A stretch of DNA of 64,000 bases from Microbacterium sp. SL75 (GCF_026625865.1 NZ_CP113067.1:930001-994000); one strand, 5' to 3'; positions 25,392-34,297 are shown, counted from the first letter of the stretch. The notes: a model not told the origin generated them from the letters alone. Numbers and translations: made by a program.

Positions 25392-26918
25392 TCAGAACAG
25401 CCCCTTCGGCGCGGGTGCCAGGGCCAGCACGCCGGGCTTCGCCACGATGGTGAGCTGCATCACCTCGGCCGGGGTCAGCTCGGGCAGGCGCTGCACGAGC
25501 TCGAGGAAGCGCTCGATCTCGTCGGGCAGCAGCACGGGCTCGGCGAGCAGCCGGAACTTGCGCACGTAGTCCTCGCGCGCGAACGGCCGGGAGCCGAGCG
25601 GGTGGGCATCGGCGACGGCGATCTCGTCTTCGACGATCGACCCGTCGGTCAGGGTGATCACGACGCGACCGCCGAAGGCCTTCTCGTTCGGGTCGTCGGA
25701 GTGGTAGCGGCGCGTCCACTCGGCATCCTCGGCCGTGGTGACCTTGTGCCACAGCGCGACGGTGTCTTCGCGGCCCGCGCGCTCGGGGGTGTAGGAGTCG
25801 ACGTGGTGCCACGCGCCGTCCTGCAGGGCGACGGCGAAGATGTACGGGATCGAGTGGTCGAGCGTCTCGCGCGAGGCGGTGGGGTCGTACTTCTGCGGGT
25901 CGTTCGCTCCGGAGCCGATCACGTAGTGCGTGTGGTGGCTCGTGTGCAGGACGATGGATGCCACATTGGCGGGCTCGCGCAGCTCGGGGCGCTCCGTGCC
26001 GAGGCGTCGGGCGAGGTCGATCCAGGCCTGCGCCTGGTACTCGGCCGAGTGCTCCTTCGTGTACGAATCGAGGATGCCGCGCTTGCTCTCGCCCTCGCCG
26101 GGCAGGGGCACGTCGTAGGACGCGTCGGGGCCGTCGAGCATCCAGGCGATCACGCCGTCCTCGCCCTCGTAGATCGGCGAGGGGCTGGTCTCGCCGCGCA
26201 TCGCACGGTCGACGGCTTCGATCGCCATCTTGCCGGCGAAGGCGGGCGCGTGCGCCTTCCACGTCGAGATCTCGCCCTTGCGCGACTGACGGGTGGCCGT
26301 GGTGGTGTGGAGCGCCTGGCCGATGGCCTGGTAGATCGTCTCCTGGTCGAGGTCGAGCAGGGTGCCGATGCCGGCGGCCGCGGCGGGACCGAGGTGGGCG
26401 ACGTGGTCGATCTTGTGCTTATGCAGCGAGATGGCGCGCACGAGGTCGATCTGGATCTCGTACGCCGTCGCCAACGCGCGGACCAGCGCGGCGCCGTCCC
26501 GCCCCGTGTGCTGGGCGACCGCGAGGACCGGAGGGATGTTGTCGCCCGGGTGCGAGTAATCGGCGGCGAGGAAGGTGTCGTGGTAGTCGAGCTCGCGCAC
26601 GGCCACGCCGTTCGCCCACGCCGCCCACTCGGGACTCGTGCGCCGCTCGAGCAGGCAGCCGAAGACCGTGGCACCCGAGCCGCCGATCGAGACGGCGTGG
26701 TCGAGAGCCTGCTGACGCGCAGCGCTCACGGGCTGACGGGTGATCGAGGCGGCGGCGACGGCCGCGTTGTCGATGAGGCGGTTGACGATCATGTCCACCA
26801 CGTCGTCGTCGACGGCCACCGGGTCGACCGCGACGCGGGCGAGCGCCCAGGCGAGCTGGCCCTCACGGGCGAGGTTCTCGTCGCTGCGGTGCACGCGCAC
26901 GTGGTGGGTGATCGTCAT
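25392..26918 (-). CDS. prpD: 2-methylcitrate dehydratase
   Basis: 508 aa, MmgE/PrpD family, of usual length. Typical segments are [57 protein letters not shown] and [20 protein letters not shown]. It dehydrates 2-methylcitrate to 2-methyl-cis-aconitate without an iron-sulfur cluster. The start ATG at 26918 overlaps the stop of the GntR gene (ATGA), so the two are translationally coupled. Confidence 0.95.
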   Translation of the reverse strand: MTITHHVRVHRSDENLAREGQLAWALARVAVDPVAVDDDVVDMIVNRLIDNAAVAAASITRQPVSAARQQALDHAVSIGGSGATVFGCLLERRTSPEWAAWANGVAVRELDYHDTFLAADYSHPGDNIPPVLAVAQHTGRDGAALVRALATAYEIQIDLVRAISLHKHKIDHVAHLGPAAAAGIGTLLDLDQETIYQAIGQALHTTTATRQSRKGEISTWKAHAPAFAGKMAIEAVDRAMRGETSPSPIYEGEDGVIAWMLDGPDASYDVPLPGEGESKRGILDSYTKEHSAEYQAQAWIDLARRLGTERPELREPANVASIVLHTSHHTHYVIGSGANDPQKYDPTASRETLDHSIPYIFAVALQDGAWHHVDSYTPERAGREDTVALWHKVTTAEDAEWTRRYHSDDPNEKAFGGRVVITLTDGSIVEDEIAVADAHPLGSRPFAREDYVRKFRLLAEPVLLPDEIERFLELVQRLPELTPAEVMQLTIVAKPGVLALAPAPKGLF

Positions 26919-27544
26919 GAGGGGTCCTCCGTGAGGGCTTCGAGGATGGTGGTGAGGGCGTTGTGCAGGTGCACATGGGCGGCGTGGGCGGCGAGTTCGG
27001 GGTCGCCGGCGCCGATCGCTCTCGCGATCAGTTCATGCTCCCCGGCCGAGGCCGAGAGGCGAAGGGGGTTGTCTCGCGCCATGCGCCGCACCCGCACGAG
27101 GTGGGTGCGCACGCTCCGGAGCGCGGCGGAGAGATAGGCGTTGTCGACGGCGTCGTCGATCGCGGCGTCGAAGCGGGCGATCAGGGCGTAGTACGCGTCG
27201 GCGTCGGTGGTGTCGACGGCGGCGAACTCGGTCGCGAGGCGTCGGAACTCCCCGCGATCGCCGCGCCGGGCGGCCAGTCGCGCCGCCTCGGTCTCGAGCG
27301 CCCGACGCAGGTCGAAGAGCGAGCGGATGTCGTCGGCGTCGATGCCGGCGACCACGGTCACGCGGGCCGAAGCCTGAGCGACGAGGCCGTCGGATGCCAA
27401 TCGGCGCAGCGCCTCGCGAAGAGGGGTGCGGCTGACTCCGAGGCGGGTGGACTGCTCCACTTCGGCGAGGACGGTCCCCGGCGACAGCGTGCCGGTCTGG
27501 ATCTCGTCGAGGAGGGTCGCGTAGGCGCGTTCACTCGCCCGCAT
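26915..27544 (-). CDS. GntR/FadR-family regulator of the methylcitrate operon
   Basis: 209 aa. N-terminal winged helix ([35 protein letters not shown]) and C-terminal all-helical FCD ligand domain ([20 protein letters not shown] ... [14 protein letters not shown] ... [10 protein letters not shown], whose His would bind metal). First gene of the prp operon and probably autoregulatory; the effector may be a methylcitrate-cycle acid. The 144 bp to the divergent YbjQ gene contains GTGTAT-type half sites at 27571 and 27625. Confidence 0.88.
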   Translation of the reverse strand: MRASERAYATLLDEIQTGTLSPGTVLAEVEQSTRLGVSRTPLREALRRLASDGLVAQASARVTVVAGIDADDIRSLFDLRRALETEAARLAARRGDRGEFRRLATEFAAVDTTDADAYYALIARFDAAIDDAVDNAYLSAALRSVRTHLVRVRRMARDNPLRLSASAGEHELIARAIGAGDPELAAHAAHVHLHNALTTILEALTEDPS

Positions 27545-27570
27545 GCTGCCCCCTCGCCGTCATTGCTCCA

Positions 27571-27633
27571 GTGTATGCAATCCGCGGACGAAACGGGGAT
27601 ATATTGCCTCCCGCATGCCGTCTAGGTATACAC
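27571..27633. promoter_or_regulatory. Possible GntR operator half sites upstream of the prp operon
   Basis: GTGTATGCA (27571-27579) and, inverted, GTGTATACC (27633-27625, around the palindrome GTATAC) flank an AT-richer stretch GGGATATATTGCC. Such paired GTGTAT boxes fit a FadR-type dimer, but no published consensus was matched. Confidence 0.3.
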
Positions 27634-27688
27634 AGAGCGGCTCGATTCACCCCTCGCGGAGCGGCCCGTCACCTGCCACACTGGGCGC

Positions 27689-28003
27689 ATGCTCGTCACG
27701 ACCATGAACGATGTCCCCGGCCGCCAGATCGTCGAGGTGTACGGCGAGGTGACCGGCCTGACCGTGCGCGCCCGCAACATCGGCGTGCAGTTCGGCGCCG
27801 GACTCAAGTCGATCTTCGGCGGTGAGCTCCAGGGCCTCACCAAGCAGCTGCAGGACAGTCGCGACGAAGCCAAGCAGCGCCTGGTCGAGGCCGCCGAAGC
27901 CGTCGGGGCCGACGCGGTCATCGCCATGCGCTTCGACACGAGCGAGGTGGCGCAGAACTTCCAGGAGGTCGTCGCCTACGGCACGGCCGTGAAGCTGGGC
28001 TGA
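27689..28003 (+). CDS. YbjQ/UPF0145 family protein
   Basis: 104 aa, full length for the family. It begins LVTTMNDVPGRQIVEVYGEV, has the central RARNIGVQFGAGLKSIFGGE and the end block EVAQNFQEVVAYGTAVKL. YbjQ proteins form small alpha/beta pentamers of unknown function, sometimes called heavy-metal-binding. Monocistronic between the prp regulator and a TetR gene. Confidence 0.92.
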   Translation: MLVTTMNDVPGRQIVEVYGEVTGLTVRARNIGVQFGAGLKSIFGGELQGLTKQLQDSRDEAKQRLVEAAEAVGADAVIAMRFDTSEVAQNFQEVVAYGTAVKLG

Positions 28004-28020
28004 CACCGCCGGGGGCCGAC

Positions 28021-28599
28021 TCAGCCCCAAGACTCCAGGGTCGAGGAGACGGATGCCAGGGTCGCCAGCGCCGCGTCTCGATCGGCCCGCGCGAGGGTGA
28101 GGCCGGCCACCACGAGCGAGGCGCACACCGCGGCGAGGGCGTCCACGGCATCCGGGGTCAGATCCGGACGCCGGTCGGCGACCGCCGAGCGGATCGCGGC
28201 GCGCATCTCGGCGGCGTAGTCCGAGACGAGGGTGCGCACCTCGGCGTCGTCGCTCGCCAGCGGAGACGAACCCGCGTTCAGCAGCAGGCAGCCGAGCCGC
28301 GCGCGCGGGGCGTCGGTCTCGATGGCCGAACGCATCTCGTCGACGTAGGCCTCGAGCGCGCCGGGGTCTCCCCCGCCGAGGGGGCGGAGGCGCGTGCGCA
28401 CGACGTCGTCGAGGTATGCCGAGAGGACGGCGTCGAAGAGTCCGCGTTTGCTGCCGAAGGCGTTGTAGAGGCTCGAGCGGGTGAGGCCCGTGGCCTCTTC
28501 GAGCTCGGCGATGCCCGTCTCGGCGTACCCGCGGCGCCAGAAGACGTCGCGCGCGGCGTCGACGACGGCGGAGCGTTCGAAGCTCGGCATCCTGCCCAT
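28021..28599 (-). CDS. TetR/AcrR-family regulator of the adjacent oxidoreductase
   Basis: 192 aa from the ATG at 28599 (GGGAGAG upstream); the ATG at 28590 is an alternative. N-terminal HTH: AVVDAARDVFWRRGYAET, then IAELEEATGLTRSSLYNAFGSK. The C-terminal domain is of the TetR_C type common in electrophile and quinone sensors, with a Cys in ARLGCLLLNAGSS that could be the sensor thiol. It is divergent from the MDR oxidoreductase at 28696, and a palindrome of NemR-like sequence lies between them, so repression of that gene and itself is likely. Confidence 0.85.
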   Translation of the reverse strand: MGRMPSFERSAVVDAARDVFWRRGYAETGIAELEEATGLTRSSLYNAFGSKRGLFDAVLSAYLDDVVRTRLRPLGGGDPGALEAYVDEMRSAIETDAPRARLGCLLLNAGSSPLASDDAEVRTLVSDYAAEMRAAIRSAVADRRPDLTPDAVDALAAVCASLVVAGLTLARADRDAALATLASVSSTLESWG

Positions 28600-28649
28600 G
28601 TTCTCTCCCTCGCCACTTAACGTCTTCTGGGTTGCATTCGCAGGCCCGA

Positions 28650-28668
28650 GGTCTATATTAGACCGGTC
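28650..28668. promoter_or_regulatory. TetR operator between the regulator and oxidoreductase genes
   Basis: GGTCTATATTAGACC (28650-28664) is a perfect inverted repeat with a 3 nt centre, overlapping GACCGGTC (28661-28668). TAGACCGGTC resembles the box bound by NemR-type TetR proteins. It lies in the 96 bp divergent promoter. Confidence 0.7.
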
Positions 28669-28695
28669 GTTACAAAATAACCACAGGAGGAATCC

Positions 28696-29670
28696 ATGCG
28701 CGCAGTCATCCACCACCAGTTCGGCGAGCCGGCCGACGTCGTCGGCGTCGAAGAGGTCGAGAACCCGACCCCCGGCCCCGGCGAGGTGCGCCTGCGCGTG
28801 CTCCTGTCGCCCATCCACAACCACGACCTGTGGACCATCCGCGGCACCTACGGCTTCAAGCCCGAGCTGCCCGCCCGCGCCGGCACCGAGGCCGTCGGCG
28901 TCATCGAGGAACTCGGCGAGGGTGTCGAGAACCTGACCGTCGGCCAGCGCGTCGCCACCGGCGGCACGTTCGGGGTGTGGGCCGAGCAGGTCGTCGCCAA
29001 GGCCGCGGGCCTCATCCCCGTCGCCGAGGGCCTGAGCGACGAGGTCGCCTCGCAGCTCGTCTCGATGCCCTTCAGCGCCATCAGCCTGCTGCACTCGCTC
29101 GACCTGAAGGCCGGCGACTGGATCGTGCAGAACACGGCCAACGGCGCCGTCGGCCGCATGGTCGCGCAGATCGCCAAGGCGCGTGGCGTCAACGTCGTCG
29201 GCCTCGTGCGCCGTCAGAGCGCCGTCGAGGAGCTCGCCGCCCAGGGCATCGACAACGTCGTGTCGACCGACGCCGACGACTGGCGCGACCAGGCCCTCGC
29301 CCTCGTGGGCGACGGACGGGTCGTCGCGGGCGTCGACTCCGTCGGTGGCCCCGCCGCCGGCCAGGTGCTCTCGCTGCTGAGCGAGAACGGCACCCTCGTG
29401 ATCTTCGGTTCGATGGGCGCGGGCAAGCTCGAGCTCGGCGCCGGAGACCTCATCTTCCGTCAGGCCACCGTGAAGGGCTTCTGGGGCAGTGTCGTCAGCA
29501 AGACGATGGATGCCGAGACCCGCGGCGCCCTCTTCGGCGAGCTGTCGCGCTACCTCGCCGACGGCACCCTGACCCTGCCCGTCGCCGCCACCTTCGGTCT
29601 CGACGACATCGTCGAAGCCGTCACCGCGAGCGACGCGCCCCGCGTCGGCAAAATCCTCATCCGCCCGTAA
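28696..29670 (+). CDS. MDR-family NAD(P)H:quinone oxidoreductase-like protein
   Basis: 324 aa, ATG after AGGAGGAAT. Medium-chain dehydrogenase/reductase: GroES-like N-terminus (PGPGEVRLRVLLSPIHNHDL, RAGTEAVGVIEELGEGV) and Rossmann domain (NTANGAVGRMVAQIAKARG for NADPH). No Cys-rich structural zinc loop is present, as in quinone reductases of the zeta-crystallin/ETR type. It probably reduces quinones or other electrophiles. Control by the divergent TetR is likely. Confidence 0.88.
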   Translation: MRAVIHHQFGEPADVVGVEEVENPTPGPGEVRLRVLLSPIHNHDLWTIRGTYGFKPELPARAGTEAVGVIEELGEGVENLTVGQRVATGGTFGVWAEQVVAKAAGLIPVAEGLSDEVASQLVSMPFSAISLLHSLDLKAGDWIVQNTANGAVGRMVAQIAKARGVNVVGLVRRQSAVEELAAQGIDNVVSTDADDWRDQALALVGDGRVVAGVDSVGGPAAGQVLSLLSENGTLVIFGSMGAGKLELGAGDLIFRQATVKGFWGSVVSKTMDAETRGALFGELSRYLADGTLTLPVAATFGLDDIVEAVTASDAPRVGKILIRP

Positions 29671-29724
29671 GCGGGTCGCGCCGCGGGGCTCGCGTCCCGC
29701 GACGCGCGGGCCCGAGCCCCTCTT

Positions 29725-29779
29725 GAGTGTCCAGAACACCCGGACGATTTTTCAAAACGTCCGGGTGTTCTGGACACTC
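29725..29779. repeat. 55 bp near-perfect palindrome downstream of the oxidoreductase
   Basis: Bases 29725-29746 (GAGTGTCCAGAACACC and on) are perfectly inverted at 29758-29779, a 22 bp stem. The 11 nt centre ATTTTTCAAAA can pair further as TTTT/AAAA. It sits 54 bp after the stop. It could be a strong bidirectional terminator or a dispersed palindrome. Confidence 0.75.
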
Positions 29780-29850
29780 GTGCGTTCGGGGCGCGGGCGC
29801 CCAAGGCGATGCGGAGCCCCGGGCGGAGCGGCAGCGCGGGGAGGGTCGCC

Positions 29851-29947
29851 GCGCGTAACTCCTGAGAGAACGGCGCACGCCGGGCGCTGTGCCCTGTATC
29901 CCGGGGCGCCGAGGAGACGGGGCCGCCTCCGTTCAGGAGTTACGCAC
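29851..29947. repeat. 97 bp intergenic repeat element (copy 2 of 3)
   Basis: Ends GCGCGTAACTCCTGA (29851-29865) and TCAGGAGTTACGCAC (29933-29947) are inverted with 14 of 15 bases matching. Its interior differs from copies 1 and 3. It lies in the 511 bp gene-free stretch 29671-30181. Confidence 0.75.
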
Positions 29948-30058
29948 CATTCCACGGCCCGAGCGAGGCGGCCGCCGCGGCGTGCGCGGCCGAGGGGTGG
30001 CACGCGGGTAGCGGCGGCACGGGCGAAGGAGGCGGCACGCGCCGGGGATGGCCGGGGC

Positions 30059-30155
30059 GTACACAAGTCCTGAGAAGCGCGGAGGGGGCCGCTTGTTCGC
30101 CGGGAGAACCGGCGCGGATATCCGGCTGCGCCGCGGCTTCTCAGGAGTTACGCAC
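30059..30155. repeat. 97 bp intergenic repeat element (copy 3 of 3)
   Basis: Left end GTACACAAGTCCTGA (30059-30073) is degenerate; the right end TCAGGAGTTACGCAC (30141-30155) is identical to the other two copies. The next bases inward also pair (GAAGC against GCTTC), extending the stem to 20 bp. It ends 26 bp from the NUDIX stop codon. Confidence 0.75.
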
Positions 30156-30181
30156 GACCTCCACCCCCAGCGGGGAGCGCC

Positions 30182-30661
30182 TCAATCGCCACCCAGGCCC
30201 TCGAGGGCGACGGCGAGCGCCTCGATCGCGGGGCGCTGCCCCTTCACGAGCGCCTCGCGAGCGGCATCCAGCCCCATCCACTCCGCGCGGTCGACCTCGG
30301 GGAACGTCGCGGTCTTGCCCGAGCGGGGTGGCCACGCCATCTCGAAGGTGCCGAAGGTGAAGTCGGATGCCGTGAAGCCGGCGCCGTCACCCGCGAAGAC
30401 GACCACCTTCTTGCCGCTCGAATACGCGAACGTGCCGAGTTCGGCCCACTCGACCTCGGGCGCATCGACCCCGAGCTCCTCGCGGAACTCGCGGCGGGCG
30501 GCATCCAGCGCACCCTCGGTGCCGGGGTCGTACTCGCCCTTCGGGATCGACCAGGCGCCGGCATCCTTCTTCGCCCAGAACGGGCCGCCCATGTGCGCGA
30601 CGAACACCTGCGGCTCCGGCGCGAGCCGGTACAGCAGCAGTCCCGCGCTCCATACGACCAT
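30182..30661 (-). CDS. NUDIX hydrolase
   Basis: 159 aa from the ATG at 30661, overlapping the stop of the DUF4407 gene (TGATG). The NUDIX box G-x5-E-x7-REUxEExGU is complete in GEYDPGTEGALDAARREFRE followed by ELGV. The preceding FVAHMGGPFWAKKDAGAWSIPK is typical of a small subfamily acting on unknown dinucleoside or nucleoside diphosphate substrates. It is the second gene of a two-gene unit. Confidence 0.92.
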   Translation of the reverse strand: MVVWSAGLLLYRLAPEPQVFVAHMGGPFWAKKDAGAWSIPKGEYDPGTEGALDAARREFREELGVDAPEVEWAELGTFAYSSGKKVVVFAGDGAGFTASDFTFGTFEMAWPPRSGKTATFPEVDRAEWMGLDAAREALVKGQRPAIEALAVALEGLGGD

Positions 30662-32295
30662 CAGGAGACGGTCGCCGGAACGCGGTTCGCCCCGTCGGCG
30701 ATGATGTCGGCGCGCTTGCGGAAGGTGCGGGCCGACACCCGGTCGAGGGCGATCTGCCCACGCATCTTCTCGGCCTTCTCGTAGAGCGAAGGGCCGCCGA
30801 AGCCGGTCAGCACCTTCACCAGCACGGGCAGCAGCTCGATCATGAAGAACAGCGCTGCGATTAGATAGTGCGCCCAGCGCAGCGTCGGCTCGCGATCCGA
30901 CAGGCGCTCGAGGGCCGTGATCTGGCTCAGCAGACCCACCGCTCCCGCATTGCCGTCGGCGACCGACGACGCCCTCGCGTTGTACGCCGTGAGCGCCGAG
31001 TCGTACTGGGCGCGAGCGGCGGGCAGCTGGTCTTCGGCCTGCTGCTTGTTCTGGTCGGCGGACGACGCGGCGGCCTCGGCGCCGGCGGAGTTCGCCGCGG
31101 CGAGCGTCGACTGCGCCTGCGCGAGCTGGGTCGACAGCGAGTCGTACGCCGACTGCGCCTGTGCGAGCTGCGCCTGCGCCGCATCGGAGCTCGCGCCGTT
31201 GCCGGCGACACCGGTGCAGCCGGGAACCGTTCCGGCGCCCTGGCCGGTGAGCTCGCACTGGTACACGGCGCGCGCCTGGTCGATCACGCTCTGCTGGGCG
31301 GCGAGCTGTTGCGTGAGCTGGTCGACGCTCTGCTGCGCAGCGGCGGATTCGGCCGAGGTCGACGAGGTGCCGGTCACGATGCCGGTCGCCGCCTGGTTCT
31401 CGAGCGCCGACACCTGCGCGCTCGCGGCGTCGAGCGCCTGCTTCTCGGGGCCGTTGGTGACGGCATCCTGGTCCGTGAGGGCCTGCGTGACGTTCGTGGA
31501 GTTGACCTCGCGCACGATGTCGTTCTGGAACACCTGCAGAACCAGGGGCTCGGCCACGACGATGCCGATGAGAGCGGCCATGATCACGCGGGGCATGGCG
31601 AGGCCGAGCAGCCGGAAGATGTTCTTCGTCGAACGCATCGTGGAGGTGAGGAAGCGGTCGAGGTTGAAGATAATGAGGCCCCACACGATCGCGAGGGGGA
31701 TCGCGAGCCAGAGGCTGACCCGCACGCCCGTCAGCAGCGCGAACATCATCGACAGCGACGAGACGAGAGCGGTTCCCGCGAGCACGAGGAACATCTGCAC
31801 GAAGCGCGGCACCTCTTCGGGCACCTCGTCGAGCACGTCGTTGTCGGCGCCGCCGAGCACGGCCATGCGGCGGATCAGCGACAGGCGCGGGCGGCGCGGG
31901 TCGTGTCGGCGCAGACGGGGCTGGCGCGGTTCGGATGCCACGGGGATGGATGCCGCGGGCTCGGGCGCCTCGTCGGACGGGACCGCGGTCTCGTCGTCGG
32001 CGCGCGCACGCCCGGCGCGATCGATCACGACGGTGTCGCGGGCGTCGGCGGCGTCGACGTCCACGTCGAGCGGATCGGTATCGCTCGGGTCGGCGGCGAT
32101 GGAGGAGCGTGGGTCGTCGTCGGCGGGCGGCGCGCCCCACGGCTCGGCAGTGTGATCCTGGGGTTCGGCGGGACGGTTCGCCGCGTTCTGCGCGGCGAGG
32201 ATGTCGTCGAGATACTGCTCGCGTTCCTCGTCCGTCGTGAACTCGATACGGCCGTCGGAGCCGAAACGGCCGGGCCGGTGAGCGGAAAAGGACAT
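30661..32295 (-). CDS. DUF4407 membrane protein with extracytoplasmic coiled coil
   Basis: 544 aa from the ATG at 32295. The first 150 residues are acidic and disordered. Four transmembrane helices follow the DUF4407 plan: a pair near 190-250 (LVLAGTALVSSLSMMFALL, VSLWLAIPLAIVWGLIIFNL), the third near 275-295 (VIMAALIGIVVAEPLVLQV) and the last near 485 (HYLIAALFFMIELLPVLV). Between the third and fourth lies about 180 residues of Ala/Gln-rich coiled coil with two Cys. FNLDRFLTSTMR is the family signature. Function is unknown. Coupled to the NUDIX gene. Confidence 0.88.
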   Translation of the reverse strand: MSFSAHRPGRFGSDGRIEFTTDEEREQYLDDILAAQNAANRPAEPQDHTAEPWGAPPADDDPRSSIAADPSDTDPLDVDVDAADARDTVVIDRAGRARADDETAVPSDEAPEPAASIPVASEPRQPRLRRHDPRRPRLSLIRRMAVLGGADNDVLDEVPEEVPRFVQMFLVLAGTALVSSLSMMFALLTGVRVSLWLAIPLAIVWGLIIFNLDRFLTSTMRSTKNIFRLLGLAMPRVIMAALIGIVVAEPLVLQVFQNDIVREVNSTNVTQALTDQDAVTNGPEKQALDAASAQVSALENQAATGIVTGTSSTSAESAAAQQSVDQLTQQLAAQQSVIDQARAVYQCELTGQGAGTVPGCTGVAGNGASSDAAQAQLAQAQSAYDSLSTQLAQAQSTLAAANSAGAEAAASSADQNKQQAEDQLPAARAQYDSALTAYNARASSVADGNAGAVGLLSQITALERLSDREPTLRWAHYLIAALFFMIELLPVLVKVLTGFGGPSLYEKAEKMRGQIALDRVSARTFRKRADIIADGANRVPATVS

Positions 32296-32412
32296 TCGCA
32301 CAGGGTACGACGCCCGCACCGTTCTCTCCTGAGCGGGGCCTGAGGCGCAGCCAGGCGCCGCCGCCGCTCCGCGCCGGCCTGATACCTGCCGTCGCCCCCG
32401 CGGCACTGCGCC

Positions 32413-33111
32413 GACGCCAGCACCGCGTCCGCGGCATCCACCCCCTCACGCATAAACGCTGTACGCGACGGGAAACACGAGCACACCGCGTTTCCCGTCG
32501 CAGGAAGCGTTTCTGCGCGGGACGAGCCGGTTCCGCGGACACCGAAACCGAAACCGAAACCGACGCCGAAGCCGACGCCGCAGCCCGCACCGACGCCGCG
32601 ACCCGCACCGACGCCAGCACCGCGTCCGCGGCATCCACCCCCTCACGCATAAACGCTGTACGCGACGGGAAACACGAGCACACCGCGTTTCCCGTCGCAG
32701 GAAGCGTTTCTGCGCGGGACGAGCCGGTTCCGCGGACACCGAAACCGAAACCGAAACCGACGCCGAAGCCGACGCCGCAGCCCGCACCGACGCCGCGACC
32801 CGCACCGACGCCAGCACCGCGTCCGCGGCATCCGCCCCCTCACGCATAAACGCTGTACGCGACGGGAAACACGAGCACACCGCGTTTCCCGTCGCAGGAA
32901 GCGTTTCTGCGCGGGACGAGCAGGTTCCGCGGACGCCGAAACCGAAGCCGACGCCCAGGCCAGCACCGCAGCCCGCACCGACGCCAGCACCGCGTCCGCG
33001 GCATCCGCCCCCTCACGCATAAACGCCATGCGCGACGGGAAACACGAGCACACCGCGTTTCCCGTCGCAGGAAGCGTTTCCGCGCGGGACGACCCGGTAC
33101 CGCGGAACACG
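32413..33111. repeat. 197 bp tandem repeat array, about 3.6 units, each carrying a hairpin
   Basis: Units start at 32413, 32610, 32807 and 32980 with GACGCCAGCACCGCGTCCGC. Units 1 and 2 are identical over 197 bp, unit 3 is 173 bp with a few substitutions, and unit 4 is partial. Each contains a hairpin of about 79 bp (32443-32521, 32640-32718, 32837-32915, 33010-33088): outer arms CGCATAAACGCT/AGCGTTTCTGCG, inner arms GCGACGGGAAAC/GTTTCCCGTCGC. Spacer sequence between hairpins is itself a run of ACCGAA and ACCGAC hexamers. The array fills the 858 bp gene-free stretch 32296-33153. Confidence 0.92.
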
Positions 33112-33153
33112 AAGGGCGGGGCGGAGCCGAAGCCCGCCCCGCCCGCGCTCGAC

Positions 33154-34167
33154 TCAGGCCACGCGCTCCTTGGGTGACACCTCGTACGTGTTCTCGGGGT
33201 CGGAGAACACCGCGTCGCCGAGCGCCTCGTCGATGGCGGCGAGGGTGTCGGCATCCAGGGTCACTCCCGACGCCTTCACGGTGTCGACGAGCTGCTCGGG
33301 GCGCGAGGCTCCGACCAGGGCCGCGGCGATGTTGGGGTTCTGCAGCACCCACGCGATCGCGAGCTGAGGCATGGCGAGACCCGCCTCGTCTGCGATGGGC
33401 TTCAGGCGCTGCACGGCCTCGAGGGTGTCGTCGTTCAGGAACCGCTTGATGAAGGTCGCGCCGCTCTTCTCGTCGGTCGCGCGCGAGCCCTCGGGCACCG
33501 GCTGACCGGGCAGGTACTTGCCGCTCAGCACGCCCTGCGCCATGGGCGACCAGACGATCTGCGAGATGCCGAGCTCTTCGCTGGCCGGCACGACCTTGCC
33601 CTCGATCACGCGCCACAGCATCGAATACTGCGGCTGATTCGAGATGAGCTGGATGCCGAGCTGCTTGGCGAGCGCGTGACCCTCGCGCAGCTGCTCGGCG
33701 GTCCACTCGGACACCCCGATGTACAGCGCCTTGCCCTGGCGGACGACGTCGGCGAAGGCCTGGAAGGTCTCTTCGAGCGGGGTCTCGTAGTCGAAGCGGT
33801 GGGCCTGGTAGAGGTCGACGTAGTCGGTGCCCAGGCGCTCGAGCGATCCGTTGATCGAGTCCATGATGTGCTTGCGGCTGAGCCCGGTGTCGTTCGGCCC
33901 CTTGGGGCCGGTAGGGAAGTAGACCTTCGTGAAGATCTCGAGCGACTCGCGCCGCTGCCCTTCGAGGGCCTTTCCGAGCACGGTCTCCGCCGCTCCGTTG
34001 GCGTAGGCATCGGCGGTGTCGAACGTCGAGATGCCCGCGTCGAGAGCCGCGTGCACCGTCTTGATCGCCGCGTCGTCACCGACCTGCGAGCCGTGGGTCA
34101 CCCAGTTGCCGAGGGTGATCTCCGAGATCTTGAATCCACTGTTTCCGAGATAGCGATAACCGACCAT
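33154..34167 (-). CDS. Aldo/keto reductase (voltage-gated K channel beta-like)
   Basis: 337 aa TIM-barrel AKR. The tetrad is visible: Asp in STFDTADAYANG, Tyr in AYANG, Lys in IFTKVYFPTG and His in LYQAHRFDYETP. NADPH site GASRPEQL near the C-terminus. MVGYRYLGNSGFKISEITLG is the usual beginning. It resembles the YghZ/Kv-beta branch, which reduces aldehydes such as methylglyoxal. Monocistronic, between the tandem array and another hairpin copy. Confidence 0.92.
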   Translation of the reverse strand: MVGYRYLGNSGFKISEITLGNWVTHGSQVGDDAAIKTVHAALDAGISTFDTADAYANGAAETVLGKALEGQRRESLEIFTKVYFPTGPKGPNDTGLSRKHIMDSINGSLERLGTDYVDLYQAHRFDYETPLEETFQAFADVVRQGKALYIGVSEWTAEQLREGHALAKQLGIQLISNQPQYSMLWRVIEGKVVPASEELGISQIVWSPMAQGVLSGKYLPGQPVPEGSRATDEKSGATFIKRFLNDDTLEAVQRLKPIADEAGLAMPQLAIAWVLQNPNIAAALVGASRPEQLVDTVKASGVTLDADTLAAIDEALGDAVFSDPENTYEVSPKERVA

Positions 34168-34216
34168 CCCTCCACGCTAGACCCGGCCACCGGCACCGGG
34201 GCCGCGGCATCCCTTC

Positions 34217-34297
34217 CCCTCACGCATAAACGCTTTGCGCGCACGGAAACGCGAGCAGAGCGTGTTTATGGTCGCGGGAAGCGTTTATGCGTGAGGG
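34217..34297. repeat. 81 bp hairpin repeat (copy 5 of the CGCATAAACGC family)
   Basis: The outer arms (34217-34235 and 34279-34297, CCCTCACGCATAAACGCTT inverted) are a perfect 19 bp. The centre GGAAACGCGAGCAGAG matches the loop of the array copies (AAACACGAGCACA). It lies between the aldo/keto reductase promoter and the end of the ABC permease. Confidence 0.85.

Noticed and set aside
29671..30181. Insertion-sequence remnant
   Set aside because: No transposase-like frame is found in or beside the three repeat structures, and no target-site duplication could be identified.
32413..33111. Possible CRISPR array
   Set aside because: Units are 173-197 bp and repeat over their full length; there are no short repeats with unique spacers and no cas genes.
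32446..33254. Cys/Arg-rich minus-strand frames in the tandem array that each begin with MCSCFPSRTAFMREG
   Set aside because: They are products of the hairpin repeat, appear once per unit with the same sequence, have no ribosome site, and change frame between units.
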